Made by a program: the position numbers and the translations under genes
Assembly (NCBI RefSeq): GCF_020181615.1
Contig: NZ_CP084029.1
Span: forward strand, 2,858,420 to 2,922,419
Source: [Mycobacterium] crassicus
GTDB lineage: Bacteria > Actinomycetota > Actinomycetes > Mycobacteriales > Mycobacteriaceae
DNA length: 64,000 nucleotides
Direction: 5' to 3'
Part shown: in pieces, positions 1 through 11,421 of the stretch
Layout: each line of letters opens with the position of its first letter
Position numbering within the stretch: the first letter of the stretch is position 1
Notes under the pieces: generated by a model
Databases searched by the model: none
What the model was told of the DNA's origin: nothing
What the model saw: only the letters and a program-made list of their open reading frames with translations

Positions 1-1133
1 GCCAGGTCTCCTGCAGCGTCAATCTTGTTGACCACCAGCAGTTCCGGGGCCGGACTTCCATCCCGCTCAGCGATCACCTCAGAGATCACCTGACGCACCG
101 CGCTGATCTGACTCAACGGAGTGGGGTCGGAGCCGTCGACCACATGCACCAGCAGATCGGCGTCGGCGACCTCCTCCAGCGTGGAACGGAAGGCCTCCAC
201 CAACTGGGTGGGCAGGTGACGCACGAAACCGACGGTGTCGGTCAGGACGAAGGGCCGCTCGTCCTCGAATTGCCCACGGCGCGTGGTGGGTTCCAGCGTG
301 GCGAACAGTGCGTCCTGAACCAGCACCCCCGCCCCGGTCAGCGCGTTGAGCAGGCTGGACTTGCCGGCGTTGGTGTAGCCGACGATCGCGACCGACGGAA
401 CGTCACTGTGCAGACGGCGGCTGCGCTGGGTGTCGCGCACCTGCTTCATCGCCTTGATCTCGCGGCGCAGCTTGGCCATCCGCTCCCGGATCCGGCGCCG
501 GTCGGTCTCGATCTTGGTCTCACCGGGGCCGCGCAATCCCACCCCGCCGCCACTGCCGCCGGCCCGGCCACCGGCCTGCCGGGACATCGACTCACCCCAG
601 CCGCGCAACCGCGGCAGCATGTACTGCATCTGCGCCAGCGCCACCTGAGCCTTGCCCTCGGCGCTGGTGGCGTGCTGGGCGAAGATGTCCAGGATCAGCG
701 CGGTCCGGTCGATGACCTTGACCTTGACCGCCTTCTCCAGCGCGGTCAGCTGCGCCGGGGACAGTTCGCCGTCGCAGATGACGGTGTCGGCGCCGCTGGC
801 CAGCACCGTCTCCCGCAGCTCCTGGGCCTTGCCGGAACCGATGTAGGTGGCCGGATCGGGCTTGTCGCGGCGCTGGATCAGCCCCTCGAGCACCTCGGAG
901 CCGGCGGTTTCGGCCAGCGCGGCAAGTTCCACCATGCTGGCATCGGCCTCGGCGGCACTGCCCTCGGTCCACACGCCGACCAGGACCACCCGCTCCAGGC
1001 GGAGCTGGCGGTACTCGACCTCGGAGACGTCGGCGAGTTCGGTGGACAGCCCCGCGACCCGGCGCAGCGCCGAGCGGTCGTCAAGGGCCAGTTCACCGAT
1101 GCTGGGCTGCGGCCGGGAATCGGGGTAGCTCAC
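1..1133 (-). CDS. hflX: GTPase HflX, C-terminus cut by window edge
   Basis: This is the ribosome-associated GTPase HflX, which in other bacteria splits or rescues stalled 70S ribosomes. About 377 N-terminal codons are present and the 3' end lies outside the window. The HflX N-terminal domain comes first, with a YIGSGK segment near residue 100, then a Gly-rich linker and a basic helix. The G domain follows, with GYTNAGKS (G1, about residue 250), DTVGF (G3) and NKID (G4). The GTG start shares GTGA with the dapF stop, which argues for translational coupling. The order miaA-dapF-hflX matches M. tuberculosis. Confidence 0.95.
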   Translation of the reverse strand, partial: MSYPDSRPQPSIGELALDDRSALRRVAGLSTELADVSEVEYRQLRLERVVLVGVWTEGSAAEADASMVELAALAETAGSEVLEGLIQRRDKPDPATYIGSGKAQELRETVLASGADTVICDGELSPAQLTALEKAVKVKVIDRTALILDIFAQHATSAEGKAQVALAQMQYMLPRLRGWGESMSRQAGGRAGGSGGGVGLRGPGETKIETDRRRIRERMAKLRREIKAMKQVRDTQRSRRLHSDVPSVAIVGYTNAGKSSLLNALTGAGVLVQDALFATLEPTTRRGQFEDERPFVLTDTVGFVRHLPTQLVEAFRSTLEEVADADLLVHVVDGSDPTPLSQISAVRQVISEVIAERDGSPAPELLVVNKIDAAGDL

Positions 1134-1996
1134 TGCGCCGCCCACCACCCCGGCTCGATGTCGCCGCGGGCCACCAGTTCCGATGGGCCGCGCAGAAAGC
1201 TGGTGGCCTCGGTGACGGCGACGCTGACCTGCCCGCCGGGGATGTCGATCCGCAGTGTGCCGGTCGACGCACCGGTGTGCGCCAGAGCTGCCACCGCGGC
1301 GGCCACCGTCCCGGTGCCGCACGATCGGGTCTCCCCCACTCCGCGCTCATGAACCCGCATCGACACCGCGCCGTCGTGCGGTGCGGTCAGGATCTCCACG
1401 TTGACGCCCTCGGGGAACTGGGCCGCGTCGAACGACACCGGTGCGGCCACGTCCAACGCGGCCAGCTCGGCAGCCGAGAGGCCCTCGACCACGCACGCCA
1501 GGTGCGGGTTACCCACGTCGATCGCCAGACCGGCGAAAGTCCGACCGCCCACGATCGCCTCACCCACCCCGAACTCGTTGGCCTTACCCATATCCACGGT
1601 GACCTCAGCGGTCGCCGCGTCGGCGTGATGGACCACCACCGGCCGCGCCCCGGCGAGCGAACCGACGACGAACTCGTCCCGAGATTCCAGGCCGGCGGCC
1701 CGCAGGTAGTGGGCGAACACCCGCACCCCGTTGCCGCACATCTCGGCCACCGAACCGTCGGCGTTGCGGTAATCCATGAACCAGTCGTCGCCGGCCACGC
1801 CCTCGGGCAGGTGCTCGAGTACCCCGGCCTGCACCATCGCCCCGGCGGTCGTCACCCGCAACAGCCCGTCGGCGCCCAGACCGCGGCGTCGGTCGCACAG
1901 CGCGGCCACCGCATCCGGTGTCAGATCCAATTCCACGCCCAGGTCCGGCAGCACTACGAAGTCGTTCTGGGTGCCGTGGCCCTTGGCGAAAAGCAT
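1130..1996 (-). CDS. dapF: Diaminopimelate epimerase
   Basis: DapF converts LL- to meso-diaminopimelate for lysine and peptidoglycan synthesis. The 288-residue product has the usual family length. Both catalytic cysteines are visible, in EMCGNGVR and in ETRSCGTGT. The ATG giving [13 protein letters not shown] was chosen because it matches known DapF N-termini; the frame stays open upstream but runs into miaA. The gene starts 4 bp after the miaA stop and overlaps hflX by 4 bp, so it is part of a miaA-dapF-hflX operon. Confidence 0.97.
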   Translation of the reverse strand: MLFAKGHGTQNDFVVLPDLGVELDLTPDAVAALCDRRRGLGADGLLRVTTAGAMVQAGVLEHLPEGVAGDDWFMDYRNADGSVAEMCGNGVRVFAHYLRAAGLESRDEFVVGSLAGARPVVVHHADAATAEVTVDMGKANEFGVGEAIVGGRTFAGLAIDVGNPHLACVVEGLSAAELAALDVAAPVSFDAAQFPEGVNVEILTAPHDGAVSMRVHERGVGETRSCGTGTVAAAVAALAHTGASTGTLRIDIPGGQVSVAVTEATSFLRGPSELVARGDIEPGWWAAQ

Positions 1997-2000
1997 GTGA

Positions 2001-2909
2001 TCAGGATACGTGCCGCCACGCGGCCACTGCCGCGTCCAGCAGTCCGTCGCCGGCCGCGTCGAGCCATGCGATGCGATGGTCCCGACGAAACCAGGACCGC
2101 TGCCGGCGCACGTAGCGGCGGGTGCCGATGAACGTCGGCTCCCGGGCCCCGGCACCGTCGCCGCCCGCATCGAGGTCGGCGATCACCTGGGCGTAGCCCA
2201 ACGCCCGGCCGGCGGTGACCCCGTCGCGCAGGCCGGCTTGCAGGAGGGTGTGGACCTCGGCCACCAGGCCCTGGGCGAACATCGTGTCGGTGCGGGCGGC
2301 CAGCCGCTCGTCGAGCAGGGCGGTGTCGCAGTCCAATCCGATGACGACGGTGTCCCAGCGGGGGGCGCCGCCGATGGTGGGCGCCGAGGCGGCGAACGGC
2401 AGCCCGGTCAGCTCCACCACCTCCAGCGCCCGCACGATCCGCCTGCCGTCGGTGGGCAGGATCGCCGCCGCAGCCGCCGGGTCCGCGCCGGCCAGCTCGG
2501 TGTGCAACGCCGCCACCCCGACCTCGGCGAGCCGCTGCTCGTAACGGGACCGCACCGCCGCGTCGGTGGCGGGAAACGACCAGTCGTCGAGCAGCGCCTG
2601 CAGGTAGAGCATCGACCCGCCGACGATCACCGGTACCGCGCCGCGGGCGGCGATCGCCTCCACATCGTCGGCCGCGGCCTGCTGGTAGCGGGCGACGGTC
2701 GCGGTCTGGGTGACCTCGAGAACATCGAGTTGATGGTGTGGGATGCCACCGCGCTCTGCCGGTGGCAGCTTCGCGGTGCCGATGTCCATACCGCGGTAGA
2801 GCTGCATGGCGTCGGCGTTGACGATCTCCCCGCCGAGCCGTGCGGCGATCTCGAGCGCCAGCGCTGACTTGCCGGTGCCGGTGGGCCCTACCACCGCAAT
2901 CGGTCTCAC
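2001..2909 (-). CDS. miaA: tRNA dimethylallyltransferase
   Basis: MiaA adds a dimethylallyl group to A37 of tRNAs that read UNN codons. miaB, whose product acts on the same base later, lies about 5 kb away. The 302-residue product opens with [15 protein letters not shown], a P-loop at the very N-terminus, and has the family's [15 protein letters not shown] segment. The GTG start overlaps the preceding gene's TGA in GTGA and puts the P-loop where MiaA proteins have it. Longer in-frame starts would lie inside the upstream gene. Confidence 0.96.
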   Translation of the reverse strand: MRPIAVVGPTGTGKSALALEIAARLGGEIVNADAMQLYRGMDIGTAKLPPAERGGIPHHQLDVLEVTQTATVARYQQAAADDVEAIAARGAVPVIVGGSMLYLQALLDDWSFPATDAAVRSRYEQRLAEVGVAALHTELAGADPAAAAAILPTDGRRIVRALEVVELTGLPFAASAPTIGGAPRWDTVVIGLDCDTALLDERLAARTDTMFAQGLVAEVHTLLQAGLRDGVTAGRALGYAQVIADLDAGGDGAGAREPTFIGTRRYVRRQRSWFRRDHRIAWLDAAGDGLLDAAVAAWRHVS

Positions 2910-3574
2910 GGCTGCCAGACCCCGACGAAGTAGCCCACGCCGTAGGGGGCGTCGCGGTAGTGCTGGGTGACGCTGCGCGGCGGGCGGGCGGCCAGCCCGG
3001 CCAGCGCGGCGAACCCGGCGCGCCCGACGATCTGGGCCGACAGTTCGGCCAGCGCGGTGACGTCGCCGCCGGCCAGGGCGTCGTCGAGCGCACGCTGGTG
3101 CTCGACGGCGGCCGGGTGGTGGCCGCCCGGTGCGGCGGCGGTCAAGGTGTTGGCGCCGTCGGCCACGATCAGCACCCCGATCGCCTCGGCTGCTTCGTCG
3201 ATCTCGTCGCGCACTTGCCGGCCGGCGGCGAACGCGGCGTCGGGATCGGTGTGAGCGTGCACCACCACTTCGGCGTCCGGCTGGGTCTGTCCGCGCACCC
3301 ACCCGGCAACCAAGGCGCACAACGGCAGATCGAAGGGCCGGACGGCTCCCGGGGACAGCCGCACGGCCACGTCGGCACCGAATCCCGCGAAGGTGCCAAC
3401 GCTGTCGGGCCCGTAGACCGCATCGGCACCGCCGCCGAAGGCCACCCACCGCGACGGCAGGGCTGCGGCGGCGGCCAACGCCGCGGTCCGCAGTTCGGCA
3501 GCCTCGGTCGCGGCTCCGGCCAGCTCGGGCACCAGCACCGGCGCCGACGGCATGATGACTATCGGGCCCAGCAC
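2906..3574 (-). CDS. Conserved Rv2728c-like protein
   Basis: This Ala-rich protein of 222 residues sits directly upstream of miaA, as Rv2728c does in M. tuberculosis. The sequence starts [20 protein letters not shown] and contains a [12 protein letters not shown] segment. The fold suggests the class III extradiol dioxygenase-like (LigB/AMMECR1-neighbour) superfamily, but I see no clear metal ligands, so no activity is assigned. The GTG at 3574 was chosen by conservation of the N-terminus; an internal ATG at 3553 is possible. It overlaps miaA by 4 bp and is probably in that operon. Confidence 0.85.
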   Translation of the reverse strand: MLGPIVIMPSAPVLVPELAGAATEAAELRTAALAAAAALPSRWVAFGGGADAVYGPDSVGTFAGFGADVAVRLSPGAVRPFDLPLCALVAGWVRGQTQPDAEVVVHAHTDPDAAFAAGRQVRDEIDEAAEAIGVLIVADGANTLTAAAPGGHHPAAVEHQRALDDALAGGDVTALAELSAQIVGRAGFAALAGLAARPPRSVTQHYRDAPYGVGYFVGVWQP

Positions 3575-3584
3575 GGGACCACGG

Positions 3585-4502
3585 CTAGCTGGTCGGTGAC
3601 GGCACCGGCGTTGCCCGGTCGGCACCTCCGGCGTCGGCGACTATGGTGGCGGCCTCACCGCGGGCCAGGGCGGCCGTCGCGATGACGATCAGCACCACCC
3701 CGATGATCACCGCGACATCCTCGATCCCGCCGGCATTGATGTGCTCGTTGAGCAGCAGCACGCCCAGAGCACTGGCCACCAGCGGCTTCGCCACGGTCAT
3801 CGTCGGCATCGAGGCCGTCAATGCACCGGCGCGGAACGCCGACTGCTGGAAGATCATTCCGGCCAGCGTCGCCACCAGCCAGGGCCCGAGCGCCGGCGAC
3901 TCGAGCACCGCATGGAAGCCGTCGGCCTTGAGCACCTCGACGAGGACCTTGGTCAGCAGCGCGAACACCGCCAGCGAGGTGCCGGCCACCACGGCCAGCA
4001 GCACCGCGGCCGCCGGCCGGCCCTTGAACTTGCGGGCGAACAGCACGCAGCCCAGCAGTACCGCGATCAGCACCGCCGACACCGTGATCCAGGTGTTCGC
4101 CGGCGCGTGTTGTTTGCCCTCGGTCGGGTCGCCGACGATCACCACCACCGCCAGGGCACCGGCCAGGACGATCGCCCACATCCATTCCCAGTTCGTGACC
4201 CGGCGGTGGGTGAGCCAGGCGTACATCGGCAGCGCGAACAGCAGTGCGGTCACCTGCAGCCCGGTCACCAGGATCACCGAACCCACTGCCAATGCCACCG
4301 CCTGCAGGGCGTAGTTGGCCACCGCCGCCGCACCGCCGCCCCACCACCGAGGGTCACGCAGCGATAGCCAGAACAGTTTCAGGTGGCCGACCTGCTGGTC
4401 GGTGATCTCCTGAGCAGAACGCTGGCGGATCACGTCACCGATCGCGGACGCCAGTGCCGCGCACAACGCGAGCAGCGCCGCTATCGCATTTCCTGTCGAC
4501 AT
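3585..4502 (-). CDS. DMT-family membrane transporter, copy 1
   Basis: This 305-residue, very hydrophobic protein has about ten predicted transmembrane segments arranged as two EamA-like halves, typical of drug/metabolite transporters. It is the likely equivalent of Rv2729c. The N-terminus carries GDVIRQRSAQE and the C-terminal half AGALTASMPTMTVAKPLVAS; both motifs recur in the adjacent gene (4560-5438), so the two are paralogues. It ends 10 bp before the Rv2728c-like gene and may lead that operon. The substrate cannot be told from sequence. Confidence 0.9.
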   Translation of the reverse strand: MSTGNAIAALLALCAALASAIGDVIRQRSAQEITDQQVGHLKLFWLSLRDPRWWGGGAAAVANYALQAVALAVGSVILVTGLQVTALLFALPMYAWLTHRRVTNWEWMWAIVLAGALAVVVIVGDPTEGKQHAPANTWITVSAVLIAVLLGCVLFARKFKGRPAAAVLLAVVAGTSLAVFALLTKVLVEVLKADGFHAVLESPALGPWLVATLAGMIFQQSAFRAGALTASMPTMTVAKPLVASALGVLLLNEHINAGGIEDVAVIIGVVLIVIATAALARGEAATIVADAGGADRATPVPSPTS

Positions 4503-4559
4503 TCCCGCCTCCCAACCGGCGCAACAATACCTGCCGGCTACGCGGCGACCGCGCGACCG

Positions 4560-5438
4560 CTAGGCCGCGGTGGGCACCGGATCGGCTTCGGTGACGGCCT
4601 CATCACGCGAGAGGACCGCGACAGCGACGACCAGTACAGCCACCGCCAGCGCCAGGATCACCTCCGCTCCCCGAGTCGGTCGCAGCACTTCACCGAGCAG
4701 CACCATGCCCAGCCCGGCGGCCACCATCGGCTCCAGAACCGTCATCGTCGGCAGTGAGGCGGTCAAGGCCCCGGCGCGGAACGACGACTGCTGGAACATC
4801 GTCCCGGCCACGGCGACCGCCGCGCACGCATACAGCTCGGGCGAGACCAGCAGCGGCCGCAGACCATGACCGATCGACTCGACGACCCCCTTGGTCAACA
4901 CGGCGACGATGCCCCAGGAGGTGGCCGACAGCACCGCGAGCAGCACCGCCGCGACGCGCCCACCGAACATCCGGGCCCCCAGCAGACACAGCACCACCAT
5001 CGGCCCCAGCGTTGTGATGACCCAGGCCCAGGTGAGGAACGAGGCGTGGGATTGGCCGGCGGTGGGGTTACCGACGGTGATGATGACGGTCTCCGCCCCG
5101 ACCAGCAGTGCCGCCCACAGCCACACCGACCGGCCGAGCCGCCGGCCGGACTGCCGCGCGCTGATCGGCAGGGCGAACAGCAGGGAGGTCACCAGCAGCG
5201 ATTCCACCAGCAGCACCGACCCCATGCCGAGTGCGGCGGCCTGCAGAGCAAAACCGACCGCGGCCACCAGACTGCCCGCCCACCAGCGCCGATCGGCCAA
5301 CAGCCGGGTGAACAGCGCGACAGGGCCCATCGGCTCGTCGCTGATCGTCTGGGCGCTGCGCTGGTGGGTCACGTCGCTGATCGCGATGAACAGTGCCGCG
5401 CCGAGCGCAAGCAGCACGGCGATGGTCTCTTTGGCCAC
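4560..5438 (-). CDS. DMT-family membrane transporter, copy 2
   Basis: This 292-residue multi-pass protein is paralogous to its downstream neighbour. Shared signatures include SDVTHQRSAQ near the N-terminus and RAGALTASLPTMTVLEPMVA near the C-terminus. The GTG start at 5438 is favoured because AGGAGG lies 6 bp upstream; a GTG at 5468 would add ten residues with no conserved sequence. The 57-bp gap to copy 1 allows co-transcription. The pair could act as a heteromeric exporter or as duplicated transporters with different substrates. Confidence 0.88.
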   Translation of the reverse strand: MAKETIAVLLALGAALFIAISDVTHQRSAQTISDEPMGPVALFTRLLADRRWWAGSLVAAVGFALQAAALGMGSVLLVESLLVTSLLFALPISARQSGRRLGRSVWLWAALLVGAETVIITVGNPTAGQSHASFLTWAWVITTLGPMVVLCLLGARMFGGRVAAVLLAVLSATSWGIVAVLTKGVVESIGHGLRPLLVSPELYACAAVAVAGTMFQQSSFRAGALTASLPTMTVLEPMVAAGLGMVLLGEVLRPTRGAEVILALAVAVLVVAVAVLSRDEAVTEADPVPTAA

Positions 5439-5510
5439 GGCCGGCCTCCTGGAGTCAGCAGATATCACGTGAATCGCGATGCGATCGGACAGGCTACCGC
5501 TCGGCCCACC

Positions 5511-5559
5511 CGGCGGCCCCAGCGTCGCCTCTCCTCCGTCGAGGCTCGCTGAACCGTCG
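5511..5559. repeat. Dispersed 50-bp palindromic repeat, copy A
   Basis: This is the most diverged of four similar elements in the window. It has the core GCCTCTCC(T/C)(T/C)CGTCGAG followed by GCTCGCTGAACCG. It lies in the divergent gap between the DMT transporter gene and the DUF349 gene, about 70 bp upstream of the former. The right arm ends in GTCG instead of GCCG, so the terminal palindrome is weaker than in copies C and D. Confidence 0.75.
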
Positions 5560-5672
5560 AGTTGGCGGCACGCGGCGGCCGGTAACTGCTTGAATACCCT
5601 TAGGCAGGTTTAATGGCGCCGCGGTGCGCGGCAGATGCGCGGAGTTTCCGCGAAGGGTTAGGTGACGACACG

Positions 5673-7016
5673 ATGACCACTGACAGCGGTTCATCCGCCC
5701 CCACCCCGCGGCCGGGGCCTCGCCCCGGTCCCAGGCCGGGTGCCCACATCGGCCCCAAACCGGGTGCCCGGCCCGCCCCGCAGGTCAGCACCCCGCCGAC
5801 GGGTGATCCGCACCGGTTCGGCCGGGTCGACGACGACGGCGCGGTGTGGCTGGTCACCGCGTCCGGCGAGCGGCAGATCGGCTCCTGGCAGGCCGGCGAC
5901 CCCGAGGCCGCATTCGGGCACTTCGGCCGACGGTTCGATGATCTGAGCACCGAGGTAACCCTGCTCGAGGAGCGGCTGGCCTCCGGGAACGGCGACCCCC
6001 GCAAGATCAAGGCATCCGCGACGGCCCTGGCCGAGTCGTTGCCGACCGCCAGTGTGCTCGGTGATGTCGAGGCACTCGCAGCGCGCATCGCCGCGGTCGG
6101 CGAGCATGCCGTCGCCGTCGCCGCCGAGGACCGGGCAAACCGTAATGAGCAGCGGGCCGAGGCGACCGCGCGCAAGGAGGCGCTGGCCGTCGAAGCCGAG
6201 GAGTTGGCCGCGAACTCGACCCAGTGGAAGACCGCCGGAGACCGGCTACGAACCATCCTCGAGGAATGGCGCACCATCACCGGCTTGGACCGCAAGACCG
6301 ACGACGCGCTGTGGAAGCGATACGCCGCGGCCCGCGACGGCTTCAATCGGCGGCGCGGATCGCACTTCGCCGACCTCGACCGCGGCCGGGCCGGGGCCCG
6401 CGAGGACAAGGAAAAGCTGTGCAAGCGGGCCGAGGAGCTGTCCGGCTCCACCGACTGGGCAGCCACCAGCGCGGTGTTCCGAGAGCTGCTCAACACCTGG
6501 AAGGCTGCCGGGAGGGCATCCAAGGACGTCGACGAGGCGCTCTGGCAGCGGTTCAAGTCCGCCCAGGACACCTTCTTCACCGCACGCAACGCCGCGAACG
6601 CCGAACGTGACGCCGAGTTCGAGGGCAACGCCACGGCGAAGGAGGCCCTGCTGGCCGAGGCTGAGCGCATCGACCCGGCCAACCAGAACGCCGCCCGCGC
6701 CACGCTGCGATCGATCGTCACCAAGTGGGACGCGATCGGCAAGACGCCCCGGGAACGGTCCGCCGACCTGGAACGGCGGCTTCGTGCGGTGGAGAAGAAG
6801 ATACGCGACGCCGGCGCCACGGCCGATGCGGCCGGGGTGGACCCGGAGGCAGAGGCCCGGGCTGCCCAGTTCCGCACCCGCGCCGAACAATTCGAACGTC
6901 AGGCACAGAAGGCGCAGGCCGCCGGCCGGGACAAGGAGGCGGCGGAGGCCAATGCCAGCGCCGCGCAGTGGCGCGAGTGGGCGCAGGCCGCCGAACAGGC
7001 GCTCAACAAGCGCTGA
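5673..7016 (+). CDS. DUF349-repeat protein (Rv2731-like)
   Basis: This 447-residue, highly charged, mostly helical protein has a Pro/Gly-rich N-terminal tail ([12 protein letters not shown]), then several DUF349 repeats of about 70 residues marked by W-K-A or W-R-T and ALWxRF/Y patterns. It ends in a long coiled coil. The length matches Rv2731. The ATG at 5673 was chosen because the 20 codons upstream are not conserved in character. The role of the family in actinobacteria is not settled. It is convergent with the next gene, with only a few bases between the stops. Confidence 0.9.
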   Translation: MTTDSGSSAPTPRPGPRPGPRPGAHIGPKPGARPAPQVSTPPTGDPHRFGRVDDDGAVWLVTASGERQIGSWQAGDPEAAFGHFGRRFDDLSTEVTLLEERLASGNGDPRKIKASATALAESLPTASVLGDVEALAARIAAVGEHAVAVAAEDRANRNEQRAEATARKEALAVEAEELAANSTQWKTAGDRLRTILEEWRTITGLDRKTDDALWKRYAAARDGFNRRRGSHFADLDRGRAGAREDKEKLCKRAEELSGSTDWAATSAVFRELLNTWKAAGRASKDVDEALWQRFKSAQDTFFTARNAANAERDAEFEGNATAKEALLAEAERIDPANQNAARATLRSIVTKWDAIGKTPRERSADLERRLRAVEKKIRDAGATADAAGVDPEAEARAAQFRTRAEQFERQAQKAQAAGRDKEAAEANASAAQWREWAQAAEQALNKR

Positions 7017-7017
7017 C

Positions 7018-7620
7018 TCAGGCCTGCGGCGGGTCCTTGGGGTCCTCGGAAGGCCTGAGATTGCCCAGCACGTTCCTGGTCTGCAGCTGCGCGGTGCTGC
7101 GTCGGCGCTCCGCCTCGGCGGCGAGCTGCAGCGCCGTGCGCGACCACACCACCCTGGCCCAATGGAAGGTCAGCACGATCAGGGTGAGCCAGGCCAGGAT
7201 CAGGCCGACGCCGGGCCCCGGCTGGCCCTGCTCGACGGTCTGACGAGACCACACCGCCAGCAGACCGGCCGCACTGGTCACCGCCGAACCCGCCAGCGCC
7301 ACCCAGGCCACCGCCCAGCGTCGCGTCAGCAGGGCCAACATGGAGAATCCCACCCCGAACACCAGCGCCAGCCACGTGAACAGGCGCAACGGCAGTGTCA
7401 CGTGGGCCTCGTCGGCGCCGTTGGCCGCCGCCAGCACATCCCAGCCGCGGACGGCTCCGGTGTGCGGCAACAGAAACGACACCAACAGCACGAACACGCA
7501 GATCGCGACGACCAAACCCCTACCGCCCGGGTCGATTTCGCGCGCGACACGGCGTTCCGCGGCTTCGATGTCGGCCCGGTAGGCCTCGAATTCGTCGTGA
7601 TTGTCCGAGCGCGCGTTCAT
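7018..7620 (-). CDS. Conserved membrane protein (Rv2732c-like)
   Basis: This 200-residue protein has a charged N-terminal helix, four hydrophobic segments at roughly residues 35-52, 80-98, 104-122 and 138-155, and a charged cytoplasmic C-terminus. It matches the position of Rv2732c beside miaB. The ATG overlaps the miaB stop (ATGA), so it is translationally coupled to miaB. No catalytic motif is visible and no function is assigned. Confidence 0.88.
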   Translation of the reverse strand: MNARSDNHDEFEAYRADIEAAERRVAREIDPGGRGLVVAICVFVLLVSFLLPHTGAVRGWDVLAAANGADEAHVTLPLRLFTWLALVFGVGFSMLALLTRRWAVAWVALAGSAVTSAAGLLAVWSRQTVEQGQPGPGVGLILAWLTLIVLTFHWARVVWSRTALQLAAEAERRRSTAQLQTRNVLGNLRPSEDPKDPPQA

Positions 7621-9095
7621 CGTGCCACCTCCGGCATCCTCTCCGGCATCTTCGGCATGCCCAGCCCCACACCGGGCGGTGGGCCGGCGAGGCTGTCGCC
7701 GGCCCTGGTTCGCCGGTGACTCAGCAGCGCCCCGTCAGCGAGCAGGTGGTGCGGTGCTGCGCCGGTCACCGTCGTGGTGACCACGTCGCCGGGGCGCACC
7801 CGCGATTCGCCCGGGGCGAAGTGCACCAGCCGCCCGTCCCGGGCCCGGCCGCTCATCCGCGCCGTCTGGGCGTCCTTGCGTCCCTCCCCGACCGCGACCA
7901 GCAGTTCGACGGTACGGCCGATCTGGGCCTTGTTCTCGTCCCAGGAGATCTGCTCCTGCAGCTCGATCAGCCGGTCGTAGCGTTCCTGCACAACCTCTTT
8001 GGGCAGCTGATCGGGTAGCTCGGCGGCCGGTGTTCCGGGCCGCTTGGAGTACTGGAAGGTGAACGCGGCCGAGAATCGGGCGGCGGCCACCACGTCGAGA
8101 GTGTCCTGGAAATCCCGCTCGGTCTCACCGGGGAATCCGACGATCAGGTCGGTGGTGATCGCCGCGTGCGGGATGGCGGCCCGAACCCGGTCGAGGATGC
8201 CCAGGTAGCGCTCGGCGCGGTAGGAGCGGCGCATCGCCCGCAGGATCGTGTCCGATCCGGACTGCAGCGGCATGTGCAGCGAAGGGCAGACATTGGGCGT
8301 TTCGGCCATCGCCTCGATGACGTCATCGGTGAACTCGGCCGGGTGCGGCGAGGTGAATCGGACTCGTTCCAGACCGTCGATGCTTCCGCAGTCCCGCAGC
8401 AGCGCGGCGAAAGCACCGCGGTCGCGTGGCAGGGCCGGATCGGCGAACGACACACCGTAGGCGTTGACGTTCTGGCCGAGCAGGGTCACCTCCAGCACGC
8501 CCTCGGCCGCCAACGCCCGCACCTCGGCGAGGATGTCGTCGGGACTGCGGTCCACCTCTCGGCCCCGCAGTGACGGAACGATGCAGAAAGTGCAGGAATT
8601 GTTGCAGCCCACCGAGATCGACACCCAGGCCGCATAGGCCGATTCCCGGGCGGCGGGCAGCGAGGACGGGAACTCTCGCAGCGCCTCGACAATCTCGACC
8701 TGGGCTTCCCGGTTGTGCCGGGCCCGCTCCAGCAGCGCCGGCAGCGAGCCCAGGTTGTGTGTGCCGAACACCACGTCGACCCAGGGCGCCCGGCTGAGCA
8801 CGCCGTCCTTGTCCTTCTGGGCCAGGCAGCCGCCGACGGCGATCTGCATATCCGGGTTGCTGCGTTTGTTGGGTGCCAGATGGCTCAGGTTGCCGTACAG
8901 CTTGTTGTCCGCGTTCTCCCGCACCGCGCAGGTGTTGAACACCACCAGGTCGGCATCGGCGCCCTCGGGGGCGCGGCGATAGCCGGCCGCCTCCAGCATG
9001 CCGGCGATGCGTTCGGAGTCGTGAACGTTCATCTGACAGCCGTAGGTGCGCACCTCATAGGTGCGCAGCTGTTGGGAAATTACCGGCGAACTCAC
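7617..9095 (-). CDS. miaB: tRNA-2-methylthio-N6-dimethylallyladenosine synthase
   Basis: MiaB is a radical-SAM methylthiotransferase that modifies i6A37 of tRNA after MiaA. The 492-residue product has the UPF0004 domain cysteines (YGCQMN, NTCAVRE, GGCLAQ), the radical-SAM cluster motif [12 protein letters not shown], and a C-terminal TRAM domain. The GTG start giving [21 protein letters not shown] was chosen because it puts the first cluster cysteine at the usual distance. A much longer frame upstream crosses into the divergent transporter gene and is not real. It is divergent from the gluA-like gene across about 100 bp. Confidence 0.96.
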   Translation of the reverse strand: MSSPVISQQLRTYEVRTYGCQMNVHDSERIAGMLEAAGYRRAPEGADADLVVFNTCAVRENADNKLYGNLSHLAPNKRSNPDMQIAVGGCLAQKDKDGVLSRAPWVDVVFGTHNLGSLPALLERARHNREAQVEIVEALREFPSSLPAARESAYAAWVSISVGCNNSCTFCIVPSLRGREVDRSPDDILAEVRALAAEGVLEVTLLGQNVNAYGVSFADPALPRDRGAFAALLRDCGSIDGLERVRFTSPHPAEFTDDVIEAMAETPNVCPSLHMPLQSGSDTILRAMRRSYRAERYLGILDRVRAAIPHAAITTDLIVGFPGETERDFQDTLDVVAAARFSAAFTFQYSKRPGTPAAELPDQLPKEVVQERYDRLIELQEQISWDENKAQIGRTVELLVAVGEGRKDAQTARMSGRARDGRLVHFAPGESRVRPGDVVTTTVTGAAPHHLLADGALLSHRRTRAGDSLAGPPPGVGLGMPKMPERMPEVAR

Positions 9096-9194
9096 CCGGA
9101 CTATGGTACGGACGTTGACGGTCCCCGGACCGATCGGATCGACCAGGCCGGTAGGGCTACGTCGACGAGGAGGATCTCGGTAGGGTCGGATGCC

Positions 9195-9952
<758 letters not shown>

Positions 9953-9953
<1 letters not shown>

Positions 9954-10747
9954 TGCTTTCGAAGCGGTTGATGTGCGCCCTACTCCCGGTGCTGGCGAGC
10001 CTGTTTGTGGCGTGCACCGCCCATGACAGCGGAAAGCTCACCGTCGGCGTCAAGTTCGACCAGCCCGGATTGAGCGTCAAGCAGCCCGACGGGTCGCTGC
10101 GCGGGTTCGACATCGACGTGGCCCGCTATGTCGCCGACCAACTGGGCTACCCGCCGGATCGCATCACCTGGATCGAGGCGCCGTCCGGCCAGCGGGAGAC
10201 CCTGCTGCGCAACGGCCAGGTCGACTACGTGGTGGCCACCTATTCGATCACCGACCGCCGCCGGCAGAAGGTCGACTTCGCCGGCCCCTACCTGTTGACC
10301 GGGCAGTCACTGCTGGTCCGGGCCGACAACACCGACATCACCGGGGCCCCGTCGTTGCAGCACCACAAGAAGCTGTGCTCGGTGTCCGGATCCACCCCCG
10401 CCCAGCGGATCAAGGACCGTTACCCGGGGGTGCAGTTGCAGCGCTTCGACACCTACTCGGCGTGCGTGGAAGCCCTGCGCAACAATGCGATCGACGCGGT
10501 GACCACCGACGACGTGATCCTGGCCGGATATGCCGCCCAGAGCCCCGGAGCCTTCAAGCTGGTCGGCGAGCCGTTCTCGGCCGAACAGTACGGGATCGGG
10601 GTCCGCAAGGGCCACGACGCACTGCGGACCCGGATCAACGCTGCGTTGGAGCAGATGGAACGCGACGGCTCCTGGCGGGCGGCGTTCGAGAACAACTTCG
10701 GTGCCGCCGGATTCGCGGTGCCCGAGCCGCCGCCGATTGATCGATGA
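9953..10747 (+). CDS. gluB: Glutamate-type solute-binding lipoprotein (GluB-like)
   Basis: This 264-residue extracellular binding protein has a lipoprotein signal with a LFVAC lipobox, so Cys21 would be lipid-anchored. The SBP_bac_3 fold is indicated by [26 protein letters not shown] and [12 protein letters not shown]. Two further cysteines (LCSVSGS, SACVEAL) could form a disulfide, as in GluB proteins. The start codon shares one base with the gluA stop and the 3' end overlaps gluC by 4 bp. Confidence 0.92.
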
Positions 10748-11421
10748 TGTTCGCCGAGTATCAGGGGCAGATCGTCGAGGCGTTCACCGTCACAGTCGAG
10801 TTGGCGGTGTTGTCCGGGACGTTCGCGTTGATTCTGGGTACCGGTCTGGCCGCGATGCGGCTGGCTCCGGTTCCGGCGCTGCGCTGGCTCGGAGCCGGCT
10901 ATGTCCACGGGGTGCGCAACACCCCGCTGACGCTGCTGTTGCTGCTGTGCTCGTTCGGCCTGGCCCAGACACTGGGGGTCACGCTGACCGACCCGCATTC
11001 ACCGACGTCGATCGACGACAGCAACTTCCGGCTCGCGGTGCTCGGATTGAGCGTCTACACCGCATCATTCGTGTGCGAGGCGGTGCGTTCCGGCGTCAAC
11101 ACGGTGGGTATCGGACAGGCCGAGGCGGCCCGCTCCCTGGGGCTCAGCTTCACCCAGAACCTGCGGATCATCTTGCTGCCCCAGGCTTTCCGAGCGGTGA
11201 TCATTCCACTGGGCTCGGTGTTGATCGCGCTGACGAAGAACACCACGCTGGCATCGGCGATCGGGGTGGCCGAAGCGGCGCTGCTGATGAAGTCGATGAC
11301 GGAGAACACCGCGGCGCTGCTCGCGGTGGGCGCGGTGTTCGCGGCAGGCTTCGTGGTGCTCACCCTGCCATTGGGCCTGGTGTTCGGGTACCTGGGCCGG
11401 CGCTGGTCGGTGGCGCGATGA
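10744..11421 (+). CDS. gluC: Amino acid ABC permease (GluC-like)
   Basis: This 225-residue inner-membrane permease belongs to the HisM/GlnP family. The EAA loop, which contacts the ATPase, reads GQAEAARSLGLSFTQNLRIILLPQA. It has an N-terminal signal-like segment and about five membrane spans. It pairs with gluD to form the channel and overlaps both neighbours by 4 bp, consistent with tight coupling. Confidence 0.92.
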   Translation: MMFAEYQGQIVEAFTVTVELAVLSGTFALILGTGLAAMRLAPVPALRWLGAGYVHGVRNTPLTLLLLLCSFGLAQTLGVTLTDPHSPTSIDDSNFRLAVLGLSVYTASFVCEAVRSGVNTVGIGQAEAARSLGLSFTQNLRIILLPQAFRAVIIPLGSVLIALTKNTTLASAIGVAEAALLMKSMTENTAALLAVGAVFAAGFVVLTLPLGLVFGYLGRRWSVAR

